Assembly (NCBI GenBank): GCA_025403435.1
Contig: CM046354.1
Coordinates: 18,354,424-18,418,423, forward strand
Direction: 5' to 3'
Length of the DNA stretch: 64,000 bases
DNA from: Artocarpus heterophyllus
Taxonomy: Eukaryota; Streptophyta; Magnoliopsida; Rosales; Moraceae
A program made the translations under genes and the position numbers. Positions 1-10,147 of the stretch are shown here, one piece after another. How positions within the stretch are numbered: the stretch's first letter is position 1; each line of letters opens with the position of its first letter. The notes under the pieces were generated by a model. The model ran no database searches, was not told the DNA's origin, and saw only the letters and a program-made list of their open reading frames with translations.

Positions 1-1637
1 CACTCCAATTATCCCCTCAATTATGTTGGCATTATTTGCTAAAAGTCTTCATGGGAGACAAGATGATATTTTCCTTTAAGACTCTTTTGTTTCTTCTTGC
101 AACTTTTCCCCGTAAACATCCCATTCCTCTTAAGCATTTTGATATCTTTTTATTTAACTATCACCACCTTCTTCTCTAGTTCTCATTCTCTCCCTTCTCA
201 CTTCAAATTTCTAACTAAAGACATAGAGCACAAAGCTCTCTTTGTGGCCAAGACAATTATAATTCCCAACCATGATCGAGGCGGTTTTAAAGTTAATTCA
301 AGCTTGATTGATAACCCAAACTTTGGTGCTTTTCAAAGAAGTTTTGAGGTAGGTTTTCTTTAATCTAAACTTAGTTTTTAGTATGCATTTTCTCCATGTT
401 TAATGCATAAAAATACTTTAATGGCACTAGTAGACGGGTTTACACATAACTCACTTATGAATGTGATTATACGTTGTGCTTTAGTTTTAATTGTCCTTAT
501 GCATGCCTTAGGGTCAAGGATGTGTGGAGCTAACGTTAATTGATTCCAGGATTAAAAGATTGTTGATAAGCTTGAAAGGTAGGGATTCTATTACTCATTT
601 TTGTGAGGTTTTTATAGAATTAAAATTGATTGTTTTGCCGCAATATATATATATCTATGTTGAACTGCTATAATATAAGTACCACATATGAAACTATGGC
701 ATGAACTCATCTGGTATTGTACAGCGAGAAACATAATAAATTGACACATGTTATAAATTAAGAAGCATGGTTAGGAAAATTGGCTCCATAAATAATGATT
801 GAATATAGAGAAATAGTGAGACATGAAGAGGGCGACGGTTACGTCCTTGGGCACGAATACCCAAAAAGGTAAATTAGGGGGAAGGTGATGACGCTTTCTT
901 GGGTCAAAAGTCCCAGAACACGCTGTACAGGAATTGACTTAGTAAGGACTCGGGGCTTGATGTCCCCTCACCGGAACACCCTTGGAATGTTTGGAGGGTG
1001 GCCAAGTGCACCCATTTTGGGTTTCGATGAGTTGAGTGATACTCAATTTAACATGGATACCTAGGAACAATGATGATTGATAATATTTGTATAAATGTGT
1101 AATTATGACACTTGGTAATGATTAACTACGGTATCCATAAGATGTGATCATAATAAACCTCATAATCTGGAATATGATGTAACCTACTAACCATGCAGTT
1201 TTTAATGTGGTAATGGATAAACCATAAGGTGAGTCATGATTTCCCTACTGGGCATGTCGATGCTCATCCCTATCATATCTTCATATCTCAGGTGGAACTC
1301 AGTGCAACATATTTGAAGAGGAATAAGCGAAAACAATCCTGCTGTTTTCGTGTTAGAAGACCCTGTTTAATTACAACTTATCTACAACATGTAAGAGTTG
1401 TATTATTTTTTTTTATGGCTGTGTTAAGTTATTTGGGAATTGTACTATGGTGATGATGACTGTAATTATATATATTTGGTGCTACACTAAAAACTGTGGT
1501 TTGTATTTAAAACGTTTATTTTTATTTTTCTTGTTGTTTAAAGACCCATGGGCATTGTTTAATTGATTTAAATAATATAACATTTAAAATTATTTTTATT
1601 TATTTAAAACTGTTAACCCCCACATAGGGGTGTTACA
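1..1637 (+). repeat. Partial LTR of element L family (3' part)
   Basis: From about 540 to 1637 this matches the second half of the LTRs at 10148-12530 and 16844-19207 block by block. Shared landmarks are the tract around 590-720, the segment around 900-1000 containing AAAGTCCCAGAAC and CTTGATGTCCCCTCA, and the end CACATAGGGGTGTTACA. The left part (20-70) also matches weakly, around GGCATTAT and AAAAGTC; 350-540 has diverged. The LTR start lies outside the window. It ends in CA at 1637, inside a Sirevirus-like LTR remnant. An 88-codon frame at 97-363 has no recognisable domain and I do not call it a gene. Confidence 0.75.
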
Positions 1638-1694
1638 AAAAATGTTTCCAAAAATGTATTACATTTTTACTCCTTAGGGCATACATGTCTAACA
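1638..1694 (-). repeat. Remnant of Sirevirus-like LTR (outer U3 end)
   Basis: These 57 bases match 31512-31568, the right edge of the solo LTR at 29534-31568, with few differences, and both end in CATGTCTAACA. The rest of this LTR lies left of the window, beyond the element L LTR that inserted into it. The following TAGAC (1695-1699) would be the right copy of its target duplication; the left copy is out of view. Confidence 0.7.
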
Positions 1695-2609
1695 TAGACA
1701 GGTAAGTTCAAACCTCACCTGCAACACGAAGTAAATGAATTTTAAAATGCTTATATATGTGTTTGCAAATGTGTTTGTAATTGTTATACAAGTTGTTTTT
1801 AAAGTATGTTTACATTTGTTATGCAAAATGTCTTAAAGTTTGAATCAAGATTTGCAATATACATGCAACTATTATGTTTAAAGCATGATTGCATTTAATA
1901 TGCATAAAGTTTAAAAGATCAAGTAAAGATTTACAATGTATTTATTATTATTATTCTTAAAATAAGTTCGCATGTGAAATACACAATGTTTTAAAGAGTA
2001 CAAGTTATGATTTACAAATGTGTTTGCATATGATGTGTTAGCATTTGATATGCTCGCTAAAGTTAAAAAGAAGGTAAAATAAAGATAAAAAGAAAGTGTC
2101 GTACCAGCCTTCTTAATGTGAGGTACACAAGTAAAGTTAAAGTTTTGACCTCGGTGTCGGTGATCTTAAGTCTTCTACAAGGAAAGCAATATATTTATGT
2201 TCTCATATTTAATAATGTTGGTACGAACACTAAAGATTATATGTTGAAAGTAAAGATAAAGAATGATCATAAGATGCTTATAATTGAAAGTTTATAATTA
2301 AGCATAAATAGAATAATGTATTTTGATTTTCCTTATATTCCTTATTATAAAAATATTTATGTGCTATGAACAATATTCTGAGAAATGTTTTACATTAAAT
2401 ATTTATGAAAAACATTTTTATGTTGACAAGAAAAGGTTTATGAAGGATGTTTTAAGAAAAACGTTTAAGAAATATTTTATGAAAAATGTTTTAATAGAAA
2501 GGTTTTTATGAGAAAAGCTTATAAAGCATGTTTTAATGATTTGTGAGATTATGTTTGAACTTAGTAAGCGAAAGCTCATTAAAAGTTTCTTCATGCTGTA
2601 GATTGTCCT
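1695..2609 (+). repeat. gypsy-B LTR, left piece of an interrupted copy
   Basis: On the plus strand this matches the reverse complement of about 2940-3960 almost throughout, for example GTGAGGTACACAAGTAAAG at 2119 and the repeated ATGCAAA and TTTAAAG tracts. It is the same LTR family as 2610-6748 in the opposite orientation. It stops at GTCCT (2605-2609), a 5 bp target duplication, and resumes at 6749. ORFs here (2323-2511 and antisense) are AT-rich and meaningless. Confidence 0.7.
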
Positions 2610-5600
2610 TGAGACGATCCGCCTTTCGGGCAATCACTTGACTTTCTTTAAACATCATTTCTTAAACATTAATCTTACTTACTTAGTAAGAAAAATAATG
2701 AAAAAAAAAATTTCTTTAATTATATGAAACATTTCGTAAAAGAAAATATAATTTAAACTTTGAAAATATATCTTAAAACTTTGTCTTTCTTAAACTTTGA
2801 AAACACTATATCAAATAGTGAGAAAACATTTTCTTAAACTAACGGAAGTATACTGTAGTGGTATCCATACCCAAATCTTTGCAACTGTCCTCCGTAACAC
2901 CCAGCTCTTCTAACAGGTTCTACTGGTCACCCATAGAACTACTTATAGTATGAAGAAATTTTTAATGAGCTTTCACTCAGTAAGTTCAAATGAAATCTCA
3001 CAAATAATTTTCACATGCTTTAAAAGCTTTTCCCATAAAAACCTTGTTCTTAAAACGTTTTTCATAAAAGTTTTTCTTTAAACATTTCCAAAACAATTTT
3101 CACAAAACATTTCTTCAACATTTTTCTTAAAACGTCCTTCATAAATCTTTTCTTGAAGACATAAATATATCTTTCATAAACATTTAACATAAAACATTTC
3201 TTAGAATGTTTTCCATAATCATTTCACATAAACACTTCATAACAAGGAATACAAGCAAATTCATAATGCATGATTCTATTTATGCTCAATTATATACTTT
3301 CAATTATGAACATCTAATGAACATTCTTTTCTTACTTTAACTTTTATCTTTGCTCCTTAACTTTCCTTATTTTATAAAATTTAGTGTTCGTACCAACATC
3401 ATTAATCATAAGATCATAAACATGATGCTTCCCTTGAAGGAGACTTGAGACCATCGAACTCTGAGGTTATGTACCTCACATCAAAGAGGTCAAAACTTTA
3501 ACTTTACTTGTGTACCTCACATCAAGGAGTTGGTATAATACTTTCTTTTCATCTTTATTTTACTTTCTTATTAACTTTAGTGAGCAGAACAAATACTTGC
3601 ACATTTTAGTGCTATAACTTGGCATTAAACATTTAGCATGGCATTTGCAAACATATTGCATAACATGACTTAAACTTTAAATCATCTTACATAACACATG
3701 CAATGCTACTTTAAATACATTGAAAGTCATAACTTAAACTTTTAAAAACATTATGCATGTCAAATGCAAATATACTTTAAACATAACAATTGCAATTTCA
3801 TTGCAAATCTTGTTTTGAACTTTAAAATATTTTGCATAACAAATGCAAATGTACTTTAAAAACAACTTGCATAACAATTGCAAACACATTTGTAAACATA
3901 TATATAAGCATTTGAAAATCATCTACTTTATGCTGTAGGTGAGGTTTGAAACTTACCTAGACTTAGCTCTAACGTTCCTGTTTTCTTCCTTTTCCTTTTA
4001 TTAGTCGACCTCTGTGTCCTAATCATATGATACCCGACTTATTAATTAATTTTCTTTTTATCAATCTACTCGATTGATAATAAAACTTAAACATTAGCCG
4101 TTCTTTCCTTTTAACTTAACTTGGTACCCTATCGGTTTACCATTCTCTTTACTTTGTACCCTATTGCTTTTAACTTTGTAACCCACCAGGTTACTGTATC
4201 TTTTACTTAACTCGTAACCCATCAGGTTATCACTCTTTTTACCTAACTCTGTAACCCATCGGGTTATCCTTTTTCTTTATTTAACTTTGTAACCTACTAG
4301 GTTACCTTTCTTTTACTTGAACATTCCTTATCAAATTTCTCGTCTCATGTGACGGTTTCATTACTTAACGTATTACGGATCAATTTTTATCTAAGATCAT
4401 TTTGCTAATTTAGAGTGTTCGACTCCGCTTCATCAGTTTTCTTAAAAATAACGATTTTATCATTAACGGGTTTTTTGTCAATTTCGTAACTTTATAAAAT
4501 TCATTGCTTTACTTTACCGTTTCATTACCTACATATTACAGAAAAATTTTGCTAAGGAGCGTTTTTCGATATCGACATTTCAAGTCCGTTTTGGCCTCTT
4601 TCGTAAAATGACCATTTTGCCCTTAACCTTTTTTTTTCATTCTTTCCTTGACTAAACTTTGAATCTTGTAAAAACATAATCCCTATGGTTACTCACTACC
4701 CATAAAATTGCATGAACCCAACGTCCTCTGGTGAAAACCCAATTTTCATGCGATTTTACGGTTTTGACCTGAAACACAAAAAACTTTACATTTTTGCCCC
4801 CAGAACCAAAAACAATCATTTTGTACCAAAATGTTCAGTTTTTCAAAGGGAATAAAACTTTACCAAAATGTTTAGTTTTTCATAGGGAATAAAACTTCCA
4901 AAAGTTCCATGGTCAAATTCCAAAAATTTCATAACGTTTTCATTTTTAGAAATTTTGTGCTCAAAATTTTGTAAAATTCATAACTCCTCAACCGAGCAGA
5001 ATTTTGATAAACTATTCATGCTGTCTTAACAGTTTCAAACTTTCATGTTCTAAAATTCCTCAAATTCTAATGTTATAGTGGACTTTTTGGCTGATTTTTA
5101 AATCTACCGAACTTTAGTAAAACTTTGCAATTTAGTCCTTTTAGAATTTTACAAAACTTTGTTCACAAAAGTTGTTTCGCTCACTATGTTGGTAGATCCA
5201 ATGCCATATTTAAGACATAAATTGGCCTCTAAGGCCCTCAAAATCCTATTCTTTTGAAACTAGTTAAACTTTACAAAGTTTAACAATTTTTTACTTTTAA
5301 ACCTAAAACCCTTACTTTCCTTTTTTCCATCATCATCACCATCACCATAGAACATAAACCAATCATGCCATAATGTCCATATTAAATGCCATAGTTTAAA
5401 CATTTCGTCAAAGACTTGGCATACATAATAAAACATAAACTTTGGCTTAATTAAAAAGACTAGGATTTTACCTAATCCATGCAAAGTGCCTGTCCTTACT
5501 TTCTAGCACTTGAAAACTTCTAAATTTCCTTGACATCAAGCCCATACCTCACCATTAAAATTTCATCAAAAACTTGAGCAAAACCCTAATACACAATAGG

Positions 5601-6748
5601 GAAAAGTTTTGAGTTTTACTTTAAAACTCCTTAATCTTCATTTCCTTCGCTTGTTCTTATTTCCTCACGTAATTTGGAGCTTGGAATTCATCAAAGTTTT
5701 TGAGAGGAAAATACCTAAGGGGAACAGTTTTCTTTGGAAAGAGAATGGAACATTTTTTTCTTTGTTCATTTCTTGGTTCCTTAAATAAGTGAATTACTCT
5801 TGATTTTTTCCTAAATTTGATGACTCATCACCATGAGTCATCACTTTACATCATTTGTAACAAAAAGTTGGGACAACCTTGGCATTATTTGATTTGGCCA
5901 CTTCAATGGATATTTTGGTAATTTCCCACCAAAATTTGATGACTTATCAACATTAGTCAACACTTAACATCATCTTGCTTAACTTGGCAATGTATAATTG
6001 GGCCACCCAAAGGGCTTGGTGGTAAATTTTCATTCATTTTGGTGTCCCATGGTGGGTCCCTCAAAGACTTTTTATACAGTCCAAATTTATACAGACAATA
6101 TAGTTTCTTATATTGTCGGTATTCTTTTCCATATAATTCATGAGGTCTTACAACCTCTCATACTTATTTTTATCCATTACATAATATAATTCTAATATTA
6201 TCTAACTTTGTACGGTCTAAATTTATACTGATATTATTTTTCTTATATTATCAGTATATTCTCCATACTGCTATAGCATTCGTTATTCTCTCATATTCTC
6301 TAAACAGTATTATTCATATACTGCTTTCACTTAAACAGTCCAATTTCTATACTGGTTAATCTTAAACAGTCAAATTCCTACACTGTATTACTTTTACAAT
6401 GTAATTTTTATACTACATAACTTTATCAGTGTACTTCTGTATACTGCATTATTCTAATACTGTATAATTCTTCATATTATCATACAATATGTTTTCTTAA
6501 ACTGTATTTTTGTCTTAACATATGTTGCAGCATATTTTGTAACAATTGAGCTTTCCAACTTATTTTCGTATCCTTCCTTTCTAATATAAGACCATGGCAT
6601 GATTTTCACCTTCAAAAATCTCATTTTTGCTTTTATGGACTTTATCAGAAAAATTGGATTAAACAATAATCCTTGTGACACCTATTTTGCTTAACTTAAT
6701 CCTTAAGTTATAGTATTTTTAATGTACTAAAAATGCTCGGGTTTCATA
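2610..6748 (-). mobile_element. Solo LTR, gypsy-B family, about 4.1 kb, antisense
   Basis: On the minus strand it begins at 6748 with TATGAAACCCGAGC (probably TGTGAAACC originally) and ends at 2610 with GGATCGTCTCA. GTCCT flanks it on both sides (2605-2609 and 6749-6753), and outer sequence joined across it reads as continuous LTR of the same family, so this is a clean insertion. No internal gag-pol, primer site or polypurine tract is present, hence a solo LTR. A TATA-like TTATTTAAGG lies on the minus strand near 5785, followed by the transcribed half with a palindrome array (4122-4305). Assignment to Ty3/gypsy rests on similarity to the gypsy-A LTR layout (a block resembling GAGCCTTTCGCTCAC), not on coding sequence. 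Confidence 0.65.
4122..4305. repeat. Palindrome array GTAACC-N5-GGTTAC in gypsy-B LTR
   Basis: Six units begin near 4122, 4155, 4178, 4214, 4251 and 4289. The best are GTAACCCACCAGGTTAC (4178), GTAACCCATCAGGTTAT (4214) and GTAACCTACTAGGTTAC (4289). Each is an inverted repeat with a 5-base centre; the first two are degenerate. Spacing of the last four is 36-38 bp, separated by T-rich spacer containing TTAACTTTGT. Confidence 0.8.
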
Positions 6749-7230
6749 GTCCTATGGGTGACCAATAGGATCTCTTTGAAGAGCTTGGTGCAGTGGAGGA
6801 CAGATGCGAAGATTTGGACATAGATACCACTATAATATGTTTTCGCTGTTCAACGTAAATGTTTTCCCACTATTTGATATAGTGTTTTCATAGTTTTAAG
6901 AAAATTAACGTTTTAAGAAATATTTTCAAAGTTTTAAGATATATTTTATGAAATGTTTTATATAATTATAAAGTTAAGTTTTAAGCTATGATTCAATTAA
7001 TGTTTCTTATTAAGTTTTAAGAAATGATTTGAAATTGTTTTAATGTCAAATGTTGAGCAATGTATCAACTTAAAATGCAACAGAAGTTGCAATATCTTTT
7101 AAGTATGTTTTAAAGTATGTTAGAAGGAAAAAAATTATTCAGCATTTTTCTTACTAAGTAAGTAAGATTAATGTATAAGAAATGATGTTTATAAAAGTTA
7201 AGTGACTGCCCGAAAAGGTGAAACGTCACA
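6749..7230 (+). repeat. gypsy-B LTR, right piece with 3' terminus
   Basis: This continues the copy interrupted at 2609. It matches the reverse complement of 2610-2930 through ATGGGTGACCA, GAAGAGCT, GGAGGACAG and the block CACTATTTGATATAGTG, and ends with the terminus AAACGTCACA at 7230, equivalent to the 2610 end. No primer-binding site follows, so it is a 3' LTR or solo LTR rather than a 5' LTR. Confidence 0.65.
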
Positions 7231-8485
7231 ATTTACTTGCTATTAATCAATTAATTTAATAGTTATAATGTTATCATTTCAAATTATTAAAAGTTTACTT
7301 ATGGAATGCTCAAAGTTCTAAATTGATGACAAAAGTAAATAAAGCATTGAAATAGCATTATGTATTAGAGCACATGTTAGAATATATCTAACATGAATAT
7401 TTATATTTTATCATTATTATGGAAAAATACTTATGCATTTTTATGAACAATGAATATGATGACTGTATGCATTATATTTGTTGAGTAAATATAATGAGGA
7501 TCTTATGTCATATTTACATCCTTTAATAATCCATCCATGTGTGCAGGAAGTAAACATATATAATTTCAAATCAAAGGATGTATTATAAACATGTTGCACA
7601 CAATTAGGATCGAAATAATTTTATCCTCATTATATAGTTTAAATATAATATATTGAATCACGAAAAACTCTAACTCTTTAATAGTTTCGTAAAAATGATC
7701 AAATTTTATTAATGATGGCCATTTATAGATTAACTTTAGTCATCAATCATTAATAGACTCACGTACATATGGTATATCTATTGGCTTGTCAATGCATGAT
7801 ATCAATTAGCAATCAAAATTTGGCATTTAGGATGAGTAGCTAGGAACATTATTCATAGATATAGAGTTCGTAACTTTTTGAAAAAGACAAATGATATTTG
7901 CATGAATATCAATTCAAGACTTGGATAAAATGAGATATTAAACATATTTGATATAATAGATATCAAATAAACCAAATACATTTGTGATACAATCACCAAT
8001 AAATTACTTATTAGAAACTTAGTGGTACTAAATAAGTAGTTAAAGAAGCTAACAAAATTTACTTAGTTTTAGTTATGAATATTATTATGGATAGTTGAAT
8101 AATAGAAATTAGTATTAATAGTACTAAAAGACTGGTTAGAGAGGTTGATAAAATTTATCTAACTCTAATTATAAATATTATTATTATGATACTACATATG
8201 TGACACCACGACCGATGACGTAAGAACTCCAGAAGCTCAAATCCACATATCAGTGAGGAAAAAGATAAAAGAAACGAAAATAAGGATGGAATAGTTTAGA
8301 AAAAAGCCCAAAAAAGAAGAAAAAAGGGAGAAAACAAGGCAAGAATTATATTACTTTAAAAAAGGAAAAGAAAATAAAAAGGCATAAAATGACAAAAAAA
8401 TAAAGAAAGAAAGAAAGAAACGGGAGAGCTTCCCTGTTTCATTCCCCTGGCCACGCATCAAAGCCAAGGGAATTGGCACTTAGCG
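7231..8485. other. AT-rich intergenic DNA, no gene seen
   Basis: Nothing coding is recognisable on either strand. A sequence reminiscent of an LTR start, TGTGACACCACGACC at 8200, has no partner terminus in view. A purine-rich stretch (8260-8440) precedes the Helitron-like block. Confidence 0.5.
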
Positions 8486-9082
8486 TCTTTTATTATTGTA
8501 TAGAATATATTATTATTTATGCTATATATAAAAGTGTGAATATGCTTTTGCACATAAAGTTGACATGTGGTGTAGGGTTTCTATTCTTCTTTTTTTTTAT
8601 TTGTTTTATAACTTTGGCTTATTTTTTATGTACTCATTTTCTACATTTTACTTCATTTTTTGGTTTTTTTTTTTTCATTTTTTCCTATTTACATACTTAG
8701 TCCTTTATTTTTCTCATTTTTATGATTTTTTTGTTTTCCTCTTAAATTTTCCTATTAAAAATTTTTTCCTTTTAAATATTATGTGCTCAATTTTTTTAAT
8801 TGGAGAATGAGGGAAATAACATATTTTGAAACTTTTTAAATTAAATAGCATGTTTGAAAATATTTATAATAGAGACAAAATTTACAATATAAATAACTTA
8901 CGTACTATGTAAATAAAAATTATTTACATTATAAATAAGGGTTAAATATGTTATTTGCAGCGTAAATTTTTTGTTTACTATAATAATTCCTAAAACTTGC
9001 TATTTACTACAATTAGTTTTGAAAAAATGTTATTTACTACAGTTTTTCATTTTTTAAACTAAATCAAACAATAAGGAAAGTA
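8486..9082 (+). mobile_element. Helitron-like element, 3' end not identified
   Basis: It shares with the next two units a 5' region reading ATAAAAGTGTGAATATGCTTT then TTGACATG, and a T-rich body. No CTAG terminus is found before the next unit begins, so it is either truncated or interrupted. The 75- and 81-codon frames inside are poly-Phe/Leu translations of T-rich DNA, not proteins. Confidence 0.35.
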
Positions 9083-9419
9083 TCTATATTATATTCAACT
9101 GTGTAAATGTGCTTTTGCATATGAAATTAACACTTGGCATGGGGTTTCTTTTCTTTCCTTTTTCTTATTTATTTTTTTTTTTACTTTTTGCTTTAATAAT
9201 TTTTTTGGTTTTGTATTCTTCTTTTTTTTTTGTTTTCCTTCTAAAATTTCAAATTAACAACTTTTTTCTTTTTAAATATTCTCTACTTAACCTTTTTTTA
9301 CCAAACCAAATGATCACAAGAATAATAAAATGACATTTATAAGATATATATATATTTTTTTATCTTTGTATCCATAAAATATGAAGAATGCATGTGCAAA
9401 GGTGCATGCTTCTCACTAG
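9083..9419 (+). mobile_element. Non-autonomous Helitron-like element
   Basis: It starts TCTATATTATATTCAAC and ends with a hairpin-forming GCATGTGCAAAGGTGCATGC followed by TTCTCACTAG and a flanking T. A 5' TC, a subterminal 3' hairpin and a terminal CTAG are the Helitron end signature. There is no Rep-helicase coding sequence; at 337 bp it would depend on a partner. Confidence 0.5.
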
Positions 9420-9421
9420 TG

Positions 9422-9829
9422 TCTATACTATAATTATATTATACATAAAAGTGTGAATGTGCTTTTGCACATAAGCTTGACATTGGGCATGGGTTAGTTT
9501 TCTTCTTCATTTTCTTTTCCTTTTCTTTTTTACCTTTTGCCTTTTGCTTATGTATTTATTTATTCATTTTTTATTTTTGCTTCAATTTTTTTTGTCTTTG
9601 TCTTCTTTTTTTCCTGTTTGCACGTATAATCCTTTATATATTTTTTTTTGCTTTCCTCCTAAATTTTCCAATTAACAATTTTTCTTTTTAAATATTCTTT
9701 GTTTGATTTTTTTCCTCAACCAAATGATCAAGAAAGTAATGAAAGCAAACTAAGTTTTATAATATACATATTTTTTTTAATCTTTGTTTTCGTGAAGGAT
9801 ACACCCGTAAAATGCGTGCTACCCACTGG
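9422..9829 (+). mobile_element. Non-autonomous Helitron-like element, adjacent copy
   Basis: It begins TCTATACTATAATTATA two bases after the previous copy ends, shares GTGTGAATGTGCTTTTGCAC, and ends at ACCCACTGG where CTAG has apparently become CTGG. The last part overlaps the point where recognisable copia RNase H sequence stops. No coding capacity. Confidence 0.45.
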
Positions 9830-9899
9830 TATCGATAAGAGAGTTAATGTGCAATTCCTTATGATGCTAACACATCTCCATCTACTTTGGACCAACTTT

Positions 9900-10147
9900 C
9901 TTATTCTTCTTCTTCTTTTTCTTGACTTACATTGTACATCACATTATGTACCCTGCCAATAGTAGATTGATTATTACAATGTATGTATATTGCAGGCATA
10001 GGTTTAGGCCATTCAGGAATATCCTCCAAGAATGCCTTAGCCATTCAGCTTATTCACTGCTTTTATTTAAGGCTACAAATTCAAATTCCATAGTAGATCT
10101 GGTTATTACCGTCTACTTTGAGGATTTTCGCGAAACTACTGCGCCTC
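9900..10147 (-). pseudogene. Ty1/copia RNase H fragment
   Basis: Read on the minus strand directly from the element L boundary, this encodes a degraded copia RNase H: a GGAVVSRKSSK segment, then RSTMEFEFVAL, a stop, and AEWLRH. These match the usual order (SWKSSKQ, RSTMESEFVAL, EAEWLR) of Tork-type copia RNase H. The frame joins without a gap to FTLGG at 19208-19225 once element L and one copy of its 5 bp duplication are removed. At least two in-frame stops are visible. The copia 3' LTR is not recognisable; Helitron-like DNA takes over near 9830. Confidence 0.8.

Noticed and set aside
6674..7230. Possible 557 bp solo LTR from TGTGACACC to CGTCACA
   Set aside because: No target duplication matches; the GTCCT duplication at 2605 and 6749 gives a better border and shows the right part belongs to an interrupted gypsy-B LTR.
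8200..8240. TGTGACACCACGACC resembling an LTR start
   Set aside because: No matching LTR end, PBS or second copy could be found in the window.
8473..9333. Phe/Leu-rich frames that look like membrane proteins
   Set aside because: Translations of T-rich Helitron-like DNA; no conserved start context or family match.
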